Shown here in pieces: positions 56,101 through 64,000 of a DNA stretch of 64,000 bases. Both the position numbers and the translations under genes were made by a program. Each line of letters begins with the position of its first letter. Positions within the stretch are counted from its first letter, which is position 1. Origin of the DNA: Mimachlamys varia. Lineage: Eukaryota; Mollusca; Bivalvia; Pectinida; Pectinidae. The stretch lies in NCBI GenBank assembly GCA_947623455.1, contig OX392527.1, positions 8,118,001 through 8,182,000 on the forward strand, read 5' to 3'. The notes under the pieces were generated by a model. The model searched no databases. It was not told where the DNA came from and saw only the letters and a program-made list of their open reading frames with translations.

Positions 56101-58825
56101 TACCTAACTACACTGTACATGTGTACCTAACTACACTGTACACATGTACCCAACTAAACTGTACATGTGTACCTAACTACACTGTACATGTATACCTAAC
56201 TAAACTGTACATGTGTACCTAACTACACTGTACATATGCACCTAACTAAACTGTACATATGTACCTAACTACACTGTACATGTGTACCTAACTACACTGT
56301 ACATGTGTACCTAACTACACTGTACATGTGTACCTAACTAAACTGTACATGTGTACCTAACTAAACTGTACATGTGTACCTAACTACACTGTATATGTGT
56401 ACCTAACTACACTGTACATGTGTACCTAACTACACTGTACATGTGTACCTAACTAAACTGTACATGTGTACCTAACTAAACTGTACATGTGTACCTAACT
56501 AATCTGTACATGTGTACCTAACTACACTGTACACATGTACCTAACTACACTGTATATGTGTACCTAACTAAACTGTACATGTGTACCTAACTACAAAGTA
56601 CATGTGTACCTAACTAAACTGTACATGTGTACCTAACTAAACTGTACATGTTTACCTAACTAAACTGTTCATGTATACCTAACTACACTGTACACATGTA
56701 CCTAACTAAACTGTACATGTGTACCTAACTACAATGTACACGTGTACCTTACTACACTGTATATGTGTACCTAAATACACTGTACATGTGTACCTAACTA
56801 CACTGTATATGTGTACCTAACTAAACTGTACATGTGTACCTAACTAAACTGTACATGTGTACCTAACTAAACTGTACATATGTACCTAACTACACTGTAT
56901 ATGTGTACCTAACTAAACTGTACATGTGTACCTAACTACACTGTATATGTGTACCTAACTACACTGTACACATGTACCTAACTACACTGTATATGTGTAC
57001 CTAACTACACTGTACATGTGTACCTAACTAAACTGTACATGTGTACCTAACTAAACTGTTCATGTATACCTAACTACACTGTACACATGTACCTAACTAA
57101 ACTGTACATGTGTACCTAACTACACTGTACACATGTACCTAACTACACTGTATATGTGTACCTAACTAAACTGTACATGTGTACCTAACTACAAAGTACA
57201 TGTGTACCTTACTACACTGTATATGTGTACCTAAATACACTGTACACATGTACCTAACTACACTGTATACGTGTACCTAAATACACTGTACATGTATACC
57301 TTACTACACTGTACATGTGTACCTTACTACCCTGTTCATGTGTACCTAACTACACTGTACATGACTATGTATCTGACTACACTGTACAAGAGTGTGTACT
57401 TTACTACATTGTACTGGAGTGTGTACTTTACTACATTGTACAGGGGTGTGTACTTTATTACATTGTACTGGAGTGTGTACTTTACTACATTGTACTGGAG
57501 TGTGTATTTTATTACATTGTACAGGAGTGTGTACTATATAACATTGTACAGGAGTGTGTACTTTATTACATTGTACTGGAGTGTGTACTTTACTACATTG
57601 TACAGGAGTGTGTACTTTATTACACTGTACTGGAGTGTGTACTTTACTACATTGTACTGGAGTGTGTACTTTACTACATTGTACTAGAGTGTGTACTTTA
57701 CTACATTGTACAGGAGTGTGTACTTTACTACATTGTACTGGAGTGTGTACTATATTACATTGTACAGGAGTGTGTACTATATTACATTGTACTGGAGTGT
57801 GTACTTTATTACATTGTACTGGAGTGTGTACTTTACTACATTGTACAGGAGTGTGTACTTTACTACATTGTACTGGAGTGTGTACTTTATTACATTGTAC
57901 TAGAGTGTGTACTTTACTACATTGTACTGGAGTGTGTACTTTACTACATTGTACTGGAGTGTGTACTTTATTACATTGTACTAGAGTGTGTACTTTACTA
58001 CATTGTACTAGAGTGTGTACTTTATTACATTGTACTAGAGTGTGTACTTTACTACATTGTACAGGAGTGTGTACTTTACTACATTGTACTGGAGTGTGTA
58101 CTTTATTGCATTGTACTAGAGTGTGTACTTTACTACATTGTACTGGAGTGTGTACTTTACTACATTGTACTGGAGTGTGTACTTTACTACATTGTACTAG
58201 AGTGTGTACTTTACTACATTGTACAGGAGTGTGTACTTTACTACATTGTACTGGAGTGTGTACTTTATTACATTGTACTAGAGTGTGTTCTTTACTACAT
58301 TGAACTGGAGTGTGTACTTTACTACATTGTACAGGAGTGTGTACTTTACTACATTGTACAGGAGTGTGTACTTTACTACATTGTACAGGAGTGTGTACTT
58401 TACTACATTGTACTGGAGTGTGTACTTTACTACATTGTACTGGAGTGTGTACTTTACTACATTGTACTGTAGTGTGTACTTTACTACATTGTACTGGAGT
58501 GTGTACTATATTACATTGTGCAGTAAAAGAGTGCTAGCTTGTGTATAGTGAACGAGTGCTAGCTTGTGTACAGTGAACGAGTGCTAGCTTGTGTGCAGTG
58601 AACGAGTGCTAGCTTGTGTGCAGTGAACCGTTATAAAATGTGTTTATTCTGTTACAGGTGACCTGTTTGTTCGACTTTAAACCGTTGGATGATGATGAGT
58701 TGCCGTTTTCTAAAGGAGATCAGATTGAAGTGATAGAAAAAGACGTTGTGGATTCTTGGTGGAGAGGGAAAAACACGAAAACGGGAAAAATAGGTCTATT
58801 CCCCATCAATTATGTCAAGAAGTAA
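41043..58825 (+). CDS. GRB2: GRB2-like SH3-SH2-SH3 adaptor, plus-strand paralog (7 coding exons)
   Basis: Exons 41043-41120, 48409-48518, 49016-49141, 51401-51554, 54273-54302, 55886-55918, 58658-58825; 699 nt, 232 residues. All introns are GT-AG, in phases 0,2,2,0,0,0, identical to the minus paralog. N-SH3 is at 1-61, SH2 about 63-155, linker 157-177, C-SH3 178-232. SH2 key residues are intact: ARKTAEE (alpha-A Arg), [27 protein letters not shown]. The N-SH3 is unusual: DDWRKAL has a single aromatic, the distal loop is long ([10 protein letters not shown]), and MVPTNY lacks the Gly before the hydrophobic-x-Pro, so partner binding by this domain may be altered. The C-SH3 looks canonical. Family role: cytosolic adaptor linking phosphotyrosine proteins to proline-rich effectors. 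The start is chosen by homology (MEA) and context CAAGATGG. Confidence 0.92.
41405..41500 (-). mobile_element. tRNA-derived SINE-like fragment
   Basis: On the minus strand, an A-box-like ttgctcaatatggttgagcg is followed by a B-box gggttcgaacc at tRNA-like spacing. It lacks a foldable intact tRNA cloverleaf by eye, so a SINE head or tRNA pseudogene is preferred. A second copy in the same orientation lies at 42280-42350. Confidence 0.65.
41612..42243. mobile_element. Foldback element: inverted repeats of about 260-300 bp, ~70-bp centre
   Basis: The left arm (41612 to about 41873) starts tagtccgaagggttctgact. The right arm (about 41942-42243) ends with its near reverse complement. Both arms contain gacaggcgggtgcg, gctgtgttttata, cgatcacatgta and cacaggaggt counterparts. 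The right arm carries an extra about 45 bp near the centre. It has no coding content and is bracketed by the two SINE-like pieces. A stem of this size in plus-gene intron 1 would form a long dsRNA hairpin. Confidence 0.88.
42280..42350 (-). mobile_element. tRNA-derived SINE-like fragment, second copy
   Basis: The minus strand has agcttaactggttgagcg (A-box type) and ggattcgaacc (B-box) with the same intervening 'tccgtctaga' as the copy at 41405. The two copies flank the foldback element in direct orientation. Confidence 0.7.
42351..43806. mobile_element. Intron 1 sequence with a reversed copy of the dispersed element family
   Basis: About 42700-43355 contains four diverged units ('caaaactatataca...tgctggtcataaagagcca') and ends gagcgatacaagccctctgg and gcgtcttgttt, the reverse complement of the 28710 element start. 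43356-43806 is AT-rich with nothing recognised. Confidence 0.55.
43807..48162. repeat. 64-bp tandem array, about 68 units (intron 1 of plus gene)
   Basis: The unit is gacataaagaaatgtaattg, then ttttataggctgtgggcatg, then ggaggttcttagtatagata, then taat. It is very homogeneous: catggg/cacggg, aaatg/aagtg/acgtg and cttag/cttgg/ctagg account for most differences. Higher-order copying is visible: the ttctagg and acgtg variants recur at an offset of 1,920 bp (30 units), and the unique ctgttggc variant (45052, 46780) at 1,728 bp (27 units). Each unit contains ttgttttatag, a good 3' splice-site-like tract on the gene's sense strand. Confidence 0.98.
48163..48408. other. Unique 3' end of plus-gene intron 1
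   Basis: About 245 bp of non-repetitive AT-rich intron with the exon 2 acceptor tttgtttacag at its end. No other feature is seen. Confidence 0.5.
48409..48518 (+). CDS. GRB2: GRB2-like plus gene, exon 2: second half of N-terminal SH3
   Basis: 110 nt, same length and phases as the minus copy. Encodes [20 protein letters not shown], then [16 protein letters not shown]. The Trp, Pro and Asn-Tyr are retained. Lys-Met replaces the usual Gly-Phe/Leu before V-P, and Arg follows Trp where Tyr/Trp is usual. The extended loop shares the DNPS motif with the minus copy. Confidence 0.95.
48519..49015. other. Plus-gene intron 2 (short, repeat-free)
   Basis: At 497 bp this is the only intron of either gene without a recognisable tandem or dispersed repeat. 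An 84-codon open frame starting at 48616 ends inside the intron and shows no protein-family features. Confidence 0.6.
49016..49141 (+). CDS. GRB2: GRB2-like plus gene, exon 3: first half of SH2
   Basis: 126 nt with split codons at both ends. Motifs: [16 protein letters not shown], then [20 protein letters not shown]. The [16 protein letters not shown] block is identical to the minus copy. The donor GTAAAC directly abuts a 40-bp tandem array. Confidence 0.97.
49141..50373. repeat. 40-bp tandem array starting at the exon 3 donor, about 31 units
   Basis: The unit is ggtaaacaaagtacactcca followed by cttaatgtcactgtccatca, exactly 40 bp. The first unit begins with the last base of exon 3, so the true 5' splice site is unit number one. 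The junction between later units (ctgtccatcaggtaaacaaa) resembles the real exon-intron junction (ctgtcaataaggtaaacaaa). Variants gataaac, agtaaac and aataaac weaken many of the copied donors. Confidence 0.97.
50370..51136. repeat. 42/43-bp tandem array, about 18 units (intron 3 of plus gene)
   Basis: The unit is tgctagacttgaaccagtag followed by agagaagtatctcgctatgtac. Two main variants alternate (gacttgaacc/gacaggaacc), and tacttactag replaces tactgctag in about a third of the units. It follows the 40-bp array with no spacer. The remainder (51137-51400) is unique intron. Confidence 0.96.
51401..51554 (+). CDS. GRB2: GRB2-like plus gene, exon 4: second half of SH2
   Basis: 154 nt, phase 2 in and 0 out. 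Motifs: [48 protein letters not shown]. The beta-D His and EF-loop Trp are present. The acceptor is TTTATTTCAG and the donor GTATGT. Confidence 0.97.
51555..52992. repeat. Plus-gene intron 4 first part, with about five ~160-bp dispersed units
   Basis: From about 51950 to 52970, diverged units recur with 'gttatcgctatttcttgaga', 'ggatctttctcaaatttcat', 'gtaggttcctcttgg', 'gattttgggactgatcagaa' and 'catcttggattttgacattg'. Related single units lie at 54370-54480 and 55330-55620. This is a non-coding dispersed family, and 'cgaaccagttcacctggtccgga' near 52140 resembles another element's end. Confidence 0.7.
52993..54083. repeat. 19-bp tandem array, about 57 units (intron 4 of plus gene)
   Basis: The unit is tctagaattatatacagta (19 bp), with gact, gtat and truncated tctatatatacag variants. 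Near-identical sub-blocks recur within it. It has very low GC, and each unit contains tatatacag. Confidence 0.97.
54273..54302 (+). CDS. GRB2: GRB2-like plus gene, exon 5: linker micro-exon
   Basis: 30 nt, phase 0, encoding [10 protein letters not shown], with acceptor GTTATTTTATAG and donor GTGAGT. It corresponds to the 36-nt Gln-rich exon of the minus copy; only position and phase are conserved. Confidence 0.85.
54303..55885. repeat. Plus-gene intron 5: dispersed repeats and homopolymer tracts
   Basis: About 54560-55200 has three diverged units with 'gttgccatggtaaccaggt', 'aactcctcctaaac' and 'aaccaatttcaatgaa' and 'atgtgtagatatgcat'. The flanks have single units of the 'atttcttgagaa...catcttggattttgac' family. 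A C11 tract then a G-rich run lies at 54495-54542. An 18-G run followed by two G6 runs lies at 55233-55273. No coding sequence. Confidence 0.65.
55233..55273 (+). other. G-rich tract, potential G-quadruplex
   Basis: GGG, then G18, then tc-separated G6 and G6 runs on the sense strand of the plus gene, easily meeting a four-run G-quadruplex pattern in intron 5 pre-mRNA. Homopolymer length is prone to sequencing error. Confidence 0.6.
55886..55918 (+). CDS. GRB2: GRB2-like plus gene, exon 6: linker micro-exon
   Basis: 33 nt, phase 0, encoding [11 protein letters not shown], with acceptor GTTATTTCAG and donor GTAATT. It parallels the 27-nt exon of the minus copy at 5787-5813. In-frame skipping is possible. 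Confidence 0.8.
56045..57370. repeat. 23-bp tandem array, about 57 units (intron 6 of plus gene)
   Basis: The unit is actgtacatgtgtacctaac followed by tac/taa. gtacatgtgtac is near-palindromic, and the variants acacatgtac, tatatgtg and ttcatgtat keep the period. It grades directly into the next array. Confidence 0.96.
57371..58520. repeat. 27-bp tandem array, about 43 units (intron 6 of plus gene)
   Basis: The unit is ctggagtgtgtactttacta followed by cattgta, with caggag/ctagag and ttattac variants. The first units combine words from the adjacent 23-bp array (actacactgtac), suggesting one arose from the edge of the other. All three frames are open for long stretches only because of the period. 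Confidence 0.96.
58527..58627. repeat. 25-bp tandem repeat, 4 units
   Basis: The unit is agtgaacgagtgctagcttg followed by tgtgc. It lies 30 bp before the exon 7 acceptor. Confidence 0.9.
58658..58825 (+). CDS. GRB2: GRB2-like plus gene, exon 7: C-terminal SH3 and stop
   Basis: 168 nt: 55 codons plus TAA. Motifs: [20 protein letters not shown], then [20 protein letters not shown], then YVKK. All SH3 hallmarks are present. About 35 of 55 residues match the minus copy by eye, allowing a one-residue shift. The acceptor is TCTGTTACAG. Confidence 0.97.
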   Translation: MTCLFDFKPLDDDELPFSKGDQIEVIEKDVVDSWWRGKNTKTGKIGLFPINYVKK

Positions 58826-58906
58826 AAACAAAAAACACTGTGATTTTAAATGTTTGTTTTAAATGAAATCATTCAAAAGGATAACCACTCTTGAAAACAG
58901 GAAAAC

Positions 58907-58912
58907 ATTAAA
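58907..58912 (+). terminator. Candidate poly(A) signal (ATTAAA)
   Basis: The first hexamer variant after the plus-gene stop, 82 nt downstream. Alternatives are AATAAA at 60978-60983 and 63417-63422, which would place one or both 3' arrays inside the UTR. The sequence alone does not decide. Confidence 0.25.
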
Positions 58913-59087
58913 GATTTTCTTTGCTTGAAAAAGCTTCATAGGCTAAAGACATAGGGAATCTATTATATTCTATTCCTTGACTGTAATTCATAAGAGCATC
59001 TTGTGATGGAAATGTAAAAAGTCTGGTAGTAATATTTACATTTTGAGAGCTGAGTAAACAAAACAAAGTTTAACACTGTATGATAAT

Positions 59088-59400
59088 GTATATCGGCCTG
59101 TATGTCACAGCTCCAGTATGTTGCTATGTGACAAGGTATCGGCCTGTATGTCACAGCTCCAGTATGTTGCTATGTGACAATGTATCGGCCTGTATGTCAC
59201 AGCTCCAGTATGTTGCTATGTGACAATGTATCGGCCTGTATGTCACAGCTCCAGTATGTTGCTATGTGACAAGGTATCGGCCTGTATGTCACAGCTCCAG
59301 TATGTTGCTATGTGACAATGTATCGTACTGTATGTCACAGCTACAGTATGTTGCTCGGTGACAATGTATCGGCCTGTATGTCACAGCTCCAGTATGTTTT
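59088..59400. repeat. 46-bp tandem array, about 7 units (3' flank or UTR of plus gene)
   Basis: The unit is tatcggcctgtatgtcacag, then ctccagtatgttgctatgtg, then acaatg. It is nearly homogeneous. Confidence 0.95.
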
Positions 59401-61085
59401 TATACAAACCAGTTCTATTGTCACACTAGATGCAGACAGTAAATTACAGGTAATAGTTGAAAGAAACAACTTATGACTATAAAGAAGTGTGTATATTTCA
59501 TAAAATGTACTGAAGAAAAAAAGGTCCTGATGATTTAGTGTTTGAAATTTGATATTGGTATTCAAAGCAGAATTTTTTTTTAAACACTCTGCCTTAATAG
59601 AATGTTATATTGTTAAACGTGTTCCTGTGCTATGATTGTCCAGCTTTGTTAAAAAAGTTTTGCAGTATAGAGATGCCCTCTAAAGGAATTCATAAAGAAA
59701 AGAGAGCTTGTACCACAAGTTAGAGAGGACCATTATAACAGATTTACTGGTGAAAACTGTTTAACTATGATGACTTCTATGAAATAGTTATTTTAGTGTT
59801 TGCTGTTTGTGAAGCCTTCAATTGTGATAGTATTCTGATAAAAATGATGAGATGGCTTTTTATTTGTGTCAAATTTAACATTTACTCCATACAGATAGAG
59901 ATATATTGGTTATAAATTGTTCTCATCGAAATATATATCTACAACTAAAGAACTTGCCCTCCTTTTTGCCATAAAATATGTGATATGTGACTAGCTGATT
60001 AACCTCCTTATATCAAAGATGGATTGATGGCCATGTTGTCATAATAACTCACACTAAACCTTCATACTAAACCTATAGGAGACTTAATCATCTATACTAA
60101 ACCTATAGGAGACTTAATCATTTATATACATTACAAGAGTAGTCATTGTGAGTTCTATTTTATTTGGAGGTATTAGTTATTGGTGTCATAATAAGTGTAG
60201 ATGATATAAAAAAAAAAAGGCTGTTCCCGAAGTTAGATGCAGAAGTCCATTTTTAGGTCATCTGTATGTGTATCCTCTACAAGTGTTAAAATGCCAGCGT
60301 GTTTCCAGGGTGACATAAATTAGACATGTCTAGTTTACAACATGTTAACAATACAAACATTATAGAAGGTATACGTTAGATATCACATGACAAGCAATTC
60401 ATATGTTACAAAATGTTAATTGCTTAATCAAGCCTTGCACTCAAAAAACCAAAAAGTTTGAAAGTAACATTTGAAATGTTATTTTAATGTACAAAAATAT
60501 ACTTTACCCAAAACTTGATGCTGGTGTGTGGGTTATTTATGACTTCACACAAGAGCATACAAAGAGTAATACGTCTGGGACAAGACTTGTAGTCTATAGT
60601 ACATTATACACACAGTAAAAGGTATAACTACTGTTTGAATCATCAAGTCATAATATGTATATTTAATGGTTTCTATAAAGGTTATATATAGAAGGTGTGA
60701 GATGTGTTTGTTATGTTTGAAAAGATTATATATATCTAAACCTAATATGTATATAAATGTTTGTTGTATTTGTCAAGTCTTTGTTTATAGATGCTGAAGC
60801 CTTTATACAGCTGTCATGTACTGCTCTCCCCTCACCTGACAAACTTTAATTATTCTAATGTCCTTACACCAGGGTGTAGTAGCTCATTATAAAGGGTAAT
60901 ATATTGAAGTACACTGGAGGAAGAGGGCCAGTGTTTGTAATAATCATGCTTAATCAAATTATGCCCGATTTAAAAAAAATAAATTTTTGCTTTATATAGA
61001 TAAATCAGGTTTCATTCTATTTGTGTTTTCTATTGTTTTTCTGGTAATGTAGGAAAACTTAATTCTCCACTGAACTTCAGTGCTA
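59401..61085. other. 3' flank of plus gene, no gene seen
   Basis: AT-rich. A 26-bp segment (actaaacctataggagactt...) is repeated twice near 60064 and 60094. AATAAA lies at 60978. No other structure is seen. Confidence 0.5.
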
Positions 61086-63055
61086 GACGGTAAATATAAG
61101 TGTAATGACAGTAAATATAAGTATAGAGACAGTAAATATAAGTATAGAGACAGTAAATATAAGTATAGAGACAGTAAATATAAATATAGAGACAGTAAAT
61201 ATAAGTATAGAGACAGTAAATATAAGTATAGAGACAGTAAATATAAGTATAGAGACAGTAAATATAAGTATAGAGACAGTAAATATAAGTACAGAGACAG
61301 TAAATATAAGTATAGAGACAGTAAATATAAGTATAGAGACAGTAAATATAAGTATAAAGACAGTAAATATAAGTACAGAGACAGTAAATATAAGTATAGA
61401 GACAGTAAATATAAGTATAGAGACAGTAAATATAAGTACAGAGACAGTAAATATAAGTATAGAGACAGTAAATATAAGTATAGAGACAGTAAATATAAAT
61501 ATAGAGACAGTAAATATAAGTATAGAGACAGTAAATATAAGTATAGAGACAGTAAATATAAGTATAGAGACAGTAAATATAAATATAGAGACAGTAAATA
61601 TAAGTATAGAGACAGTAAATATAAGTATAGAGACAGTAAATATAAGTATAGAGACAGTAAATATAAATATAGAGACAGTAAATATAAGTATAGAGACAGT
61701 AAATATAAGTATAGAGACAGTAAATATAAGTATAGAGACAGTAAATATAAATATAGAGACAGTAAATATAAGTATAAAGACAGTAAATATAAGTATAGAG
61801 ACAGTAAATATAAGTATAGAGACAGTAAATATAAGTATAGAGACAGTAAATATAAATATAGAGACAGTAAATATAAGTATAGAGACAGTAAATATAAGTA
61901 TAGAGACAGTAAATATAAGTATAGAGACAGTAAATATAAATATAGAGACAGTAAATATAAGTATAAAGACAGTAAATATAAGTATAGAGACAGTAAATAT
62001 AAGTATAGAGACAGTAAATATAAGTATAGAGACAGTAAATATAAGTATAGAGACAGTAAATATAAGTATAGAGACAGTAAATATAAATATAGAGACAGTA
62101 AATATAAGTATAGAGACAGTAAATATAAGTATAAAGACAGTAAATATAAGTACAGAGACAGTAAATATAAGTATAAAGACAGTAAATATAAGTACAGAGA
62201 CAGTAAATATAAGTAAAGAGACAGTAAATATAAGTATAGAGACAGTAAATATAAATATAGAGACAGTAAATATAAGTATAGAGACAGTAAATATAAGTAT
62301 ACAGACAGTAAATATAAGTATAGAGACAGTAAATATAAGTATAGAGACAGTAAATATAAGTATAGGGACAGTAAATATAAGTATAGAGACAGTAAATATA
62401 AGTATAGAGACAGTAAATATAAGTATAGAGACAGTAAATATAAATATAGAGACAGTAAATATAAGTATAGAGACAGTAAATATAAGTATAAAGACAGTAA
62501 ATATAAGTACAGAGACAGTAAATATAAGTATACAGACAGTAAGTATAAGTAAAAAGACAGTAAATATAAGTATAGAGACAGTAAATATAAGTATAGAGAC
62601 AGTAAGTATAAGTATAGAGACAGTAAATATAAGTATAGAGACAGTAAATATAAGCATAGAGACAGTAAATATAAGTATAGAGACAGTAAATATAAGTATA
62701 GAGACAGTAAATATAAGTACAGAGACAGTAAATATAAGTATAGAGACAGTAAATATAAGTACAGAAACAGTAAATATAAGTATAGAGACAGTAAATATAA
62801 GTATAGAGACAGTAAATATAAGTATAGAGACAGTAAATATAAGTATAGAGACAGTAAATATAAGTATAGAGACAGTAAGTATAAGTAAAAAGACAGTAAA
62901 TATAAGCATAGAGACAGTAAATATAAGTATAGAGACAGTAAATATAAGTATACAGACAGTAAGTATAAGTAAAAAGACAGTAAATATAAGTATACAGACA
63001 GTAAATATAAGTATTAAGATATTAAATATATTAAAGTTTAAAGACAGTAAATATA
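61086..63055. repeat. 21-bp tandem array, about 93 units (downstream of plus gene)
   Basis: The unit is agtaaatataagtatagaga followed by c, with gtacagag, ataaatatag, gtataaag and gtaaaaag variants. A four- to five-unit higher-order pattern is visible between about 61490 and 62000, where ataaatatag recurs every four or five units. Both strands are open in one frame because 21 is a multiple of three; this is not considered coding. Confidence 0.97.
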
Positions 63056-64000
63056 ATGTGAAGTTAACTATGAGCTGGTCACAAGCCAGGACAAGCCATT
63101 TTATAGAATTATATATTACTAACACCTGAAGAGATTAAAATAGAGTGAATGTTTTCAGTGTGGCAGCACACATCCTTTATGCGTTAGAAAATGACCTAAT
63201 TTCTGTGTTTGTTTGCTCATTGTATCCGAGTCATTTCTTGTGTCATCCTTTATCTCTTGGATGCTGACTTATTTCTGGTACAGTGAGATTGTAATAGTGA
63301 TCTAGTGATCTATGTATTACAGTATTCTACCAGTACCATTCCATTAGCTTTACCGGTGGCAAGTCAAAGAGCTGTTTTAGAATACTTATTATGTTCAGAT
63401 TTTAATGATACTTTTAAATAAAGCTTCTGTAAGAAAGCTTTTGAACTTTTTCATCAACACCATTATTTATGTTTGAAATCAGTTGCTTTTGAAATGTATT
63501 ATGACTAGGTTCAGAGTATAAGTCTGAAATGAAATGGATTGCCATTGTTGGTTAGCTTCTTTTCAGCTGAGAATTATAACTATCAGTGTAAGCTGACATT
63601 TTAAAACTGAAAATGAAGAAATCAGCTGCTGTGCCGTTGTGAACATTAACAGTAACAGTTAACAAATTTTAACAATTTTATATCAGTGTAGATGTTTACT
63701 TCATAACGGACATTAAAATCATTTATTTTATATACATATGATGTACCTTATACAGCTATGTTACTGTTAGTACCCAAATGTCAGAATCATGGTCCTGCAC
63801 CAGCAGTACCGGTAACTAGCTAGGGAGGAATCTCTGTGTTAAACACTATTACAGCATATAGCAGTAATGCTAATCGGCAAGTCATTATGCAAATCATATA
63901 CCTGGGTAATAAGAAATTTTCATATAATATGTATTTCATAAAAAATATTGTTTTTTTAAACATTCATTGATCATCAATCAGTGTTACTACTAACCGACCA
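63056..64000. other. Downstream flank, no gene seen
   Basis: AT-rich unique sequence with an AATAAA at 63417-63422 that could end a long plus-gene 3' UTR. No ORF or repeat was recognised. Confidence 0.45.

Noticed and set aside
57271..58548. Cys/Tyr/Val-rich open frames in three phases
   Set aside because: Period of 27 bp in intron 6 of the plus gene; all phases are open, which is not how real coding sequence behaves.
61080..63129. Long overlapping open frames on both strands (over 600 codons)
   Set aside because: Product of a 21-bp minisatellite with no stop in the unit; no domain, start context or splice evidence.

Overview
The window is eukaryotic nuclear DNA, AT-rich, with small spliced coding exons in a sea of tandem and dispersed repeats. 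The dispersed repeats (units with 'gccccgcccctcagcccc' and 'gagcgatac...gccct' ends, 'gttgccatggtaacca' repeats, tRNA-type SINE pieces) are of the kind common in molluscan, especially bivalve, genomes. A bivalve or other lophotrochozoan host is therefore my inference; the species is not determined.

Two genes can be assembled by exon chaining, and both encode GRB2-type adaptors (SH3-SH2-SH3). One is on the minus strand (exons from 35406 down to 33; 234 codons plus stop). The other is on the plus strand (41043 to 58825; 232 codons plus stop). They are divergent, with start codons 5.6 kb apart. Each has seven coding exons with the same intron phases and near-identical exon lengths (78/110/126/154-160/30-36/27-33/168 nt). 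Their sequences are clearly diverged, so this is an old inverted (head-to-head) duplication, not an assembly palindrome. They would act in receptor tyrosine kinase signalling: the SH2 binds phosphotyrosine and the SH3s bind proline-rich partners. Both have an atypical N-terminal SH3 with an enlarged distal loop. The plus copy has also lost the glycine of the usual G-x-x-P-x-N-Y motif there.

Layout: 1-35.4 kb is the minus gene with arrays of 33-bp (0.4-5.1 kb), 27-bp (6.05-15.7 kb), 33-bp (18.9-20.8 kb), 56-bp (21.9-22.4 kb), 29-bp (23.3-27.1 kb) and 52-bp (27.2-27.6 kb) units in its introns, plus dispersed elements, three MITEs and palindromes. The 35.4-41.0 kb interval between the start codons holds a 46-bp array built on a 14-bp palindrome, a frameshifted integrase-core transposon remnant split by a TIR-bounded insertion, an orphan exon-like ORF and AT-rich palindromic DNA. 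From 41.0 to 58.8 kb is the plus gene with SINE pieces, a foldback element, and arrays of 64-, 40-, 42-, 19-, 23-, 27- and 25-bp units. From 58.8 to 64 kb is the 3' flank/UTR with 46-bp and 21-bp arrays. By my boundaries a little over half of the 64 kb is tandem array.

The most unusual observation is that the 40-bp array in plus intron 3 starts in register at the exon 3 donor and appears to have copied the exon-intron junction, giving about 31 tandem donor-like sites. The 64-bp array in intron 1 similarly repeats an acceptor-like tract about 68 times.
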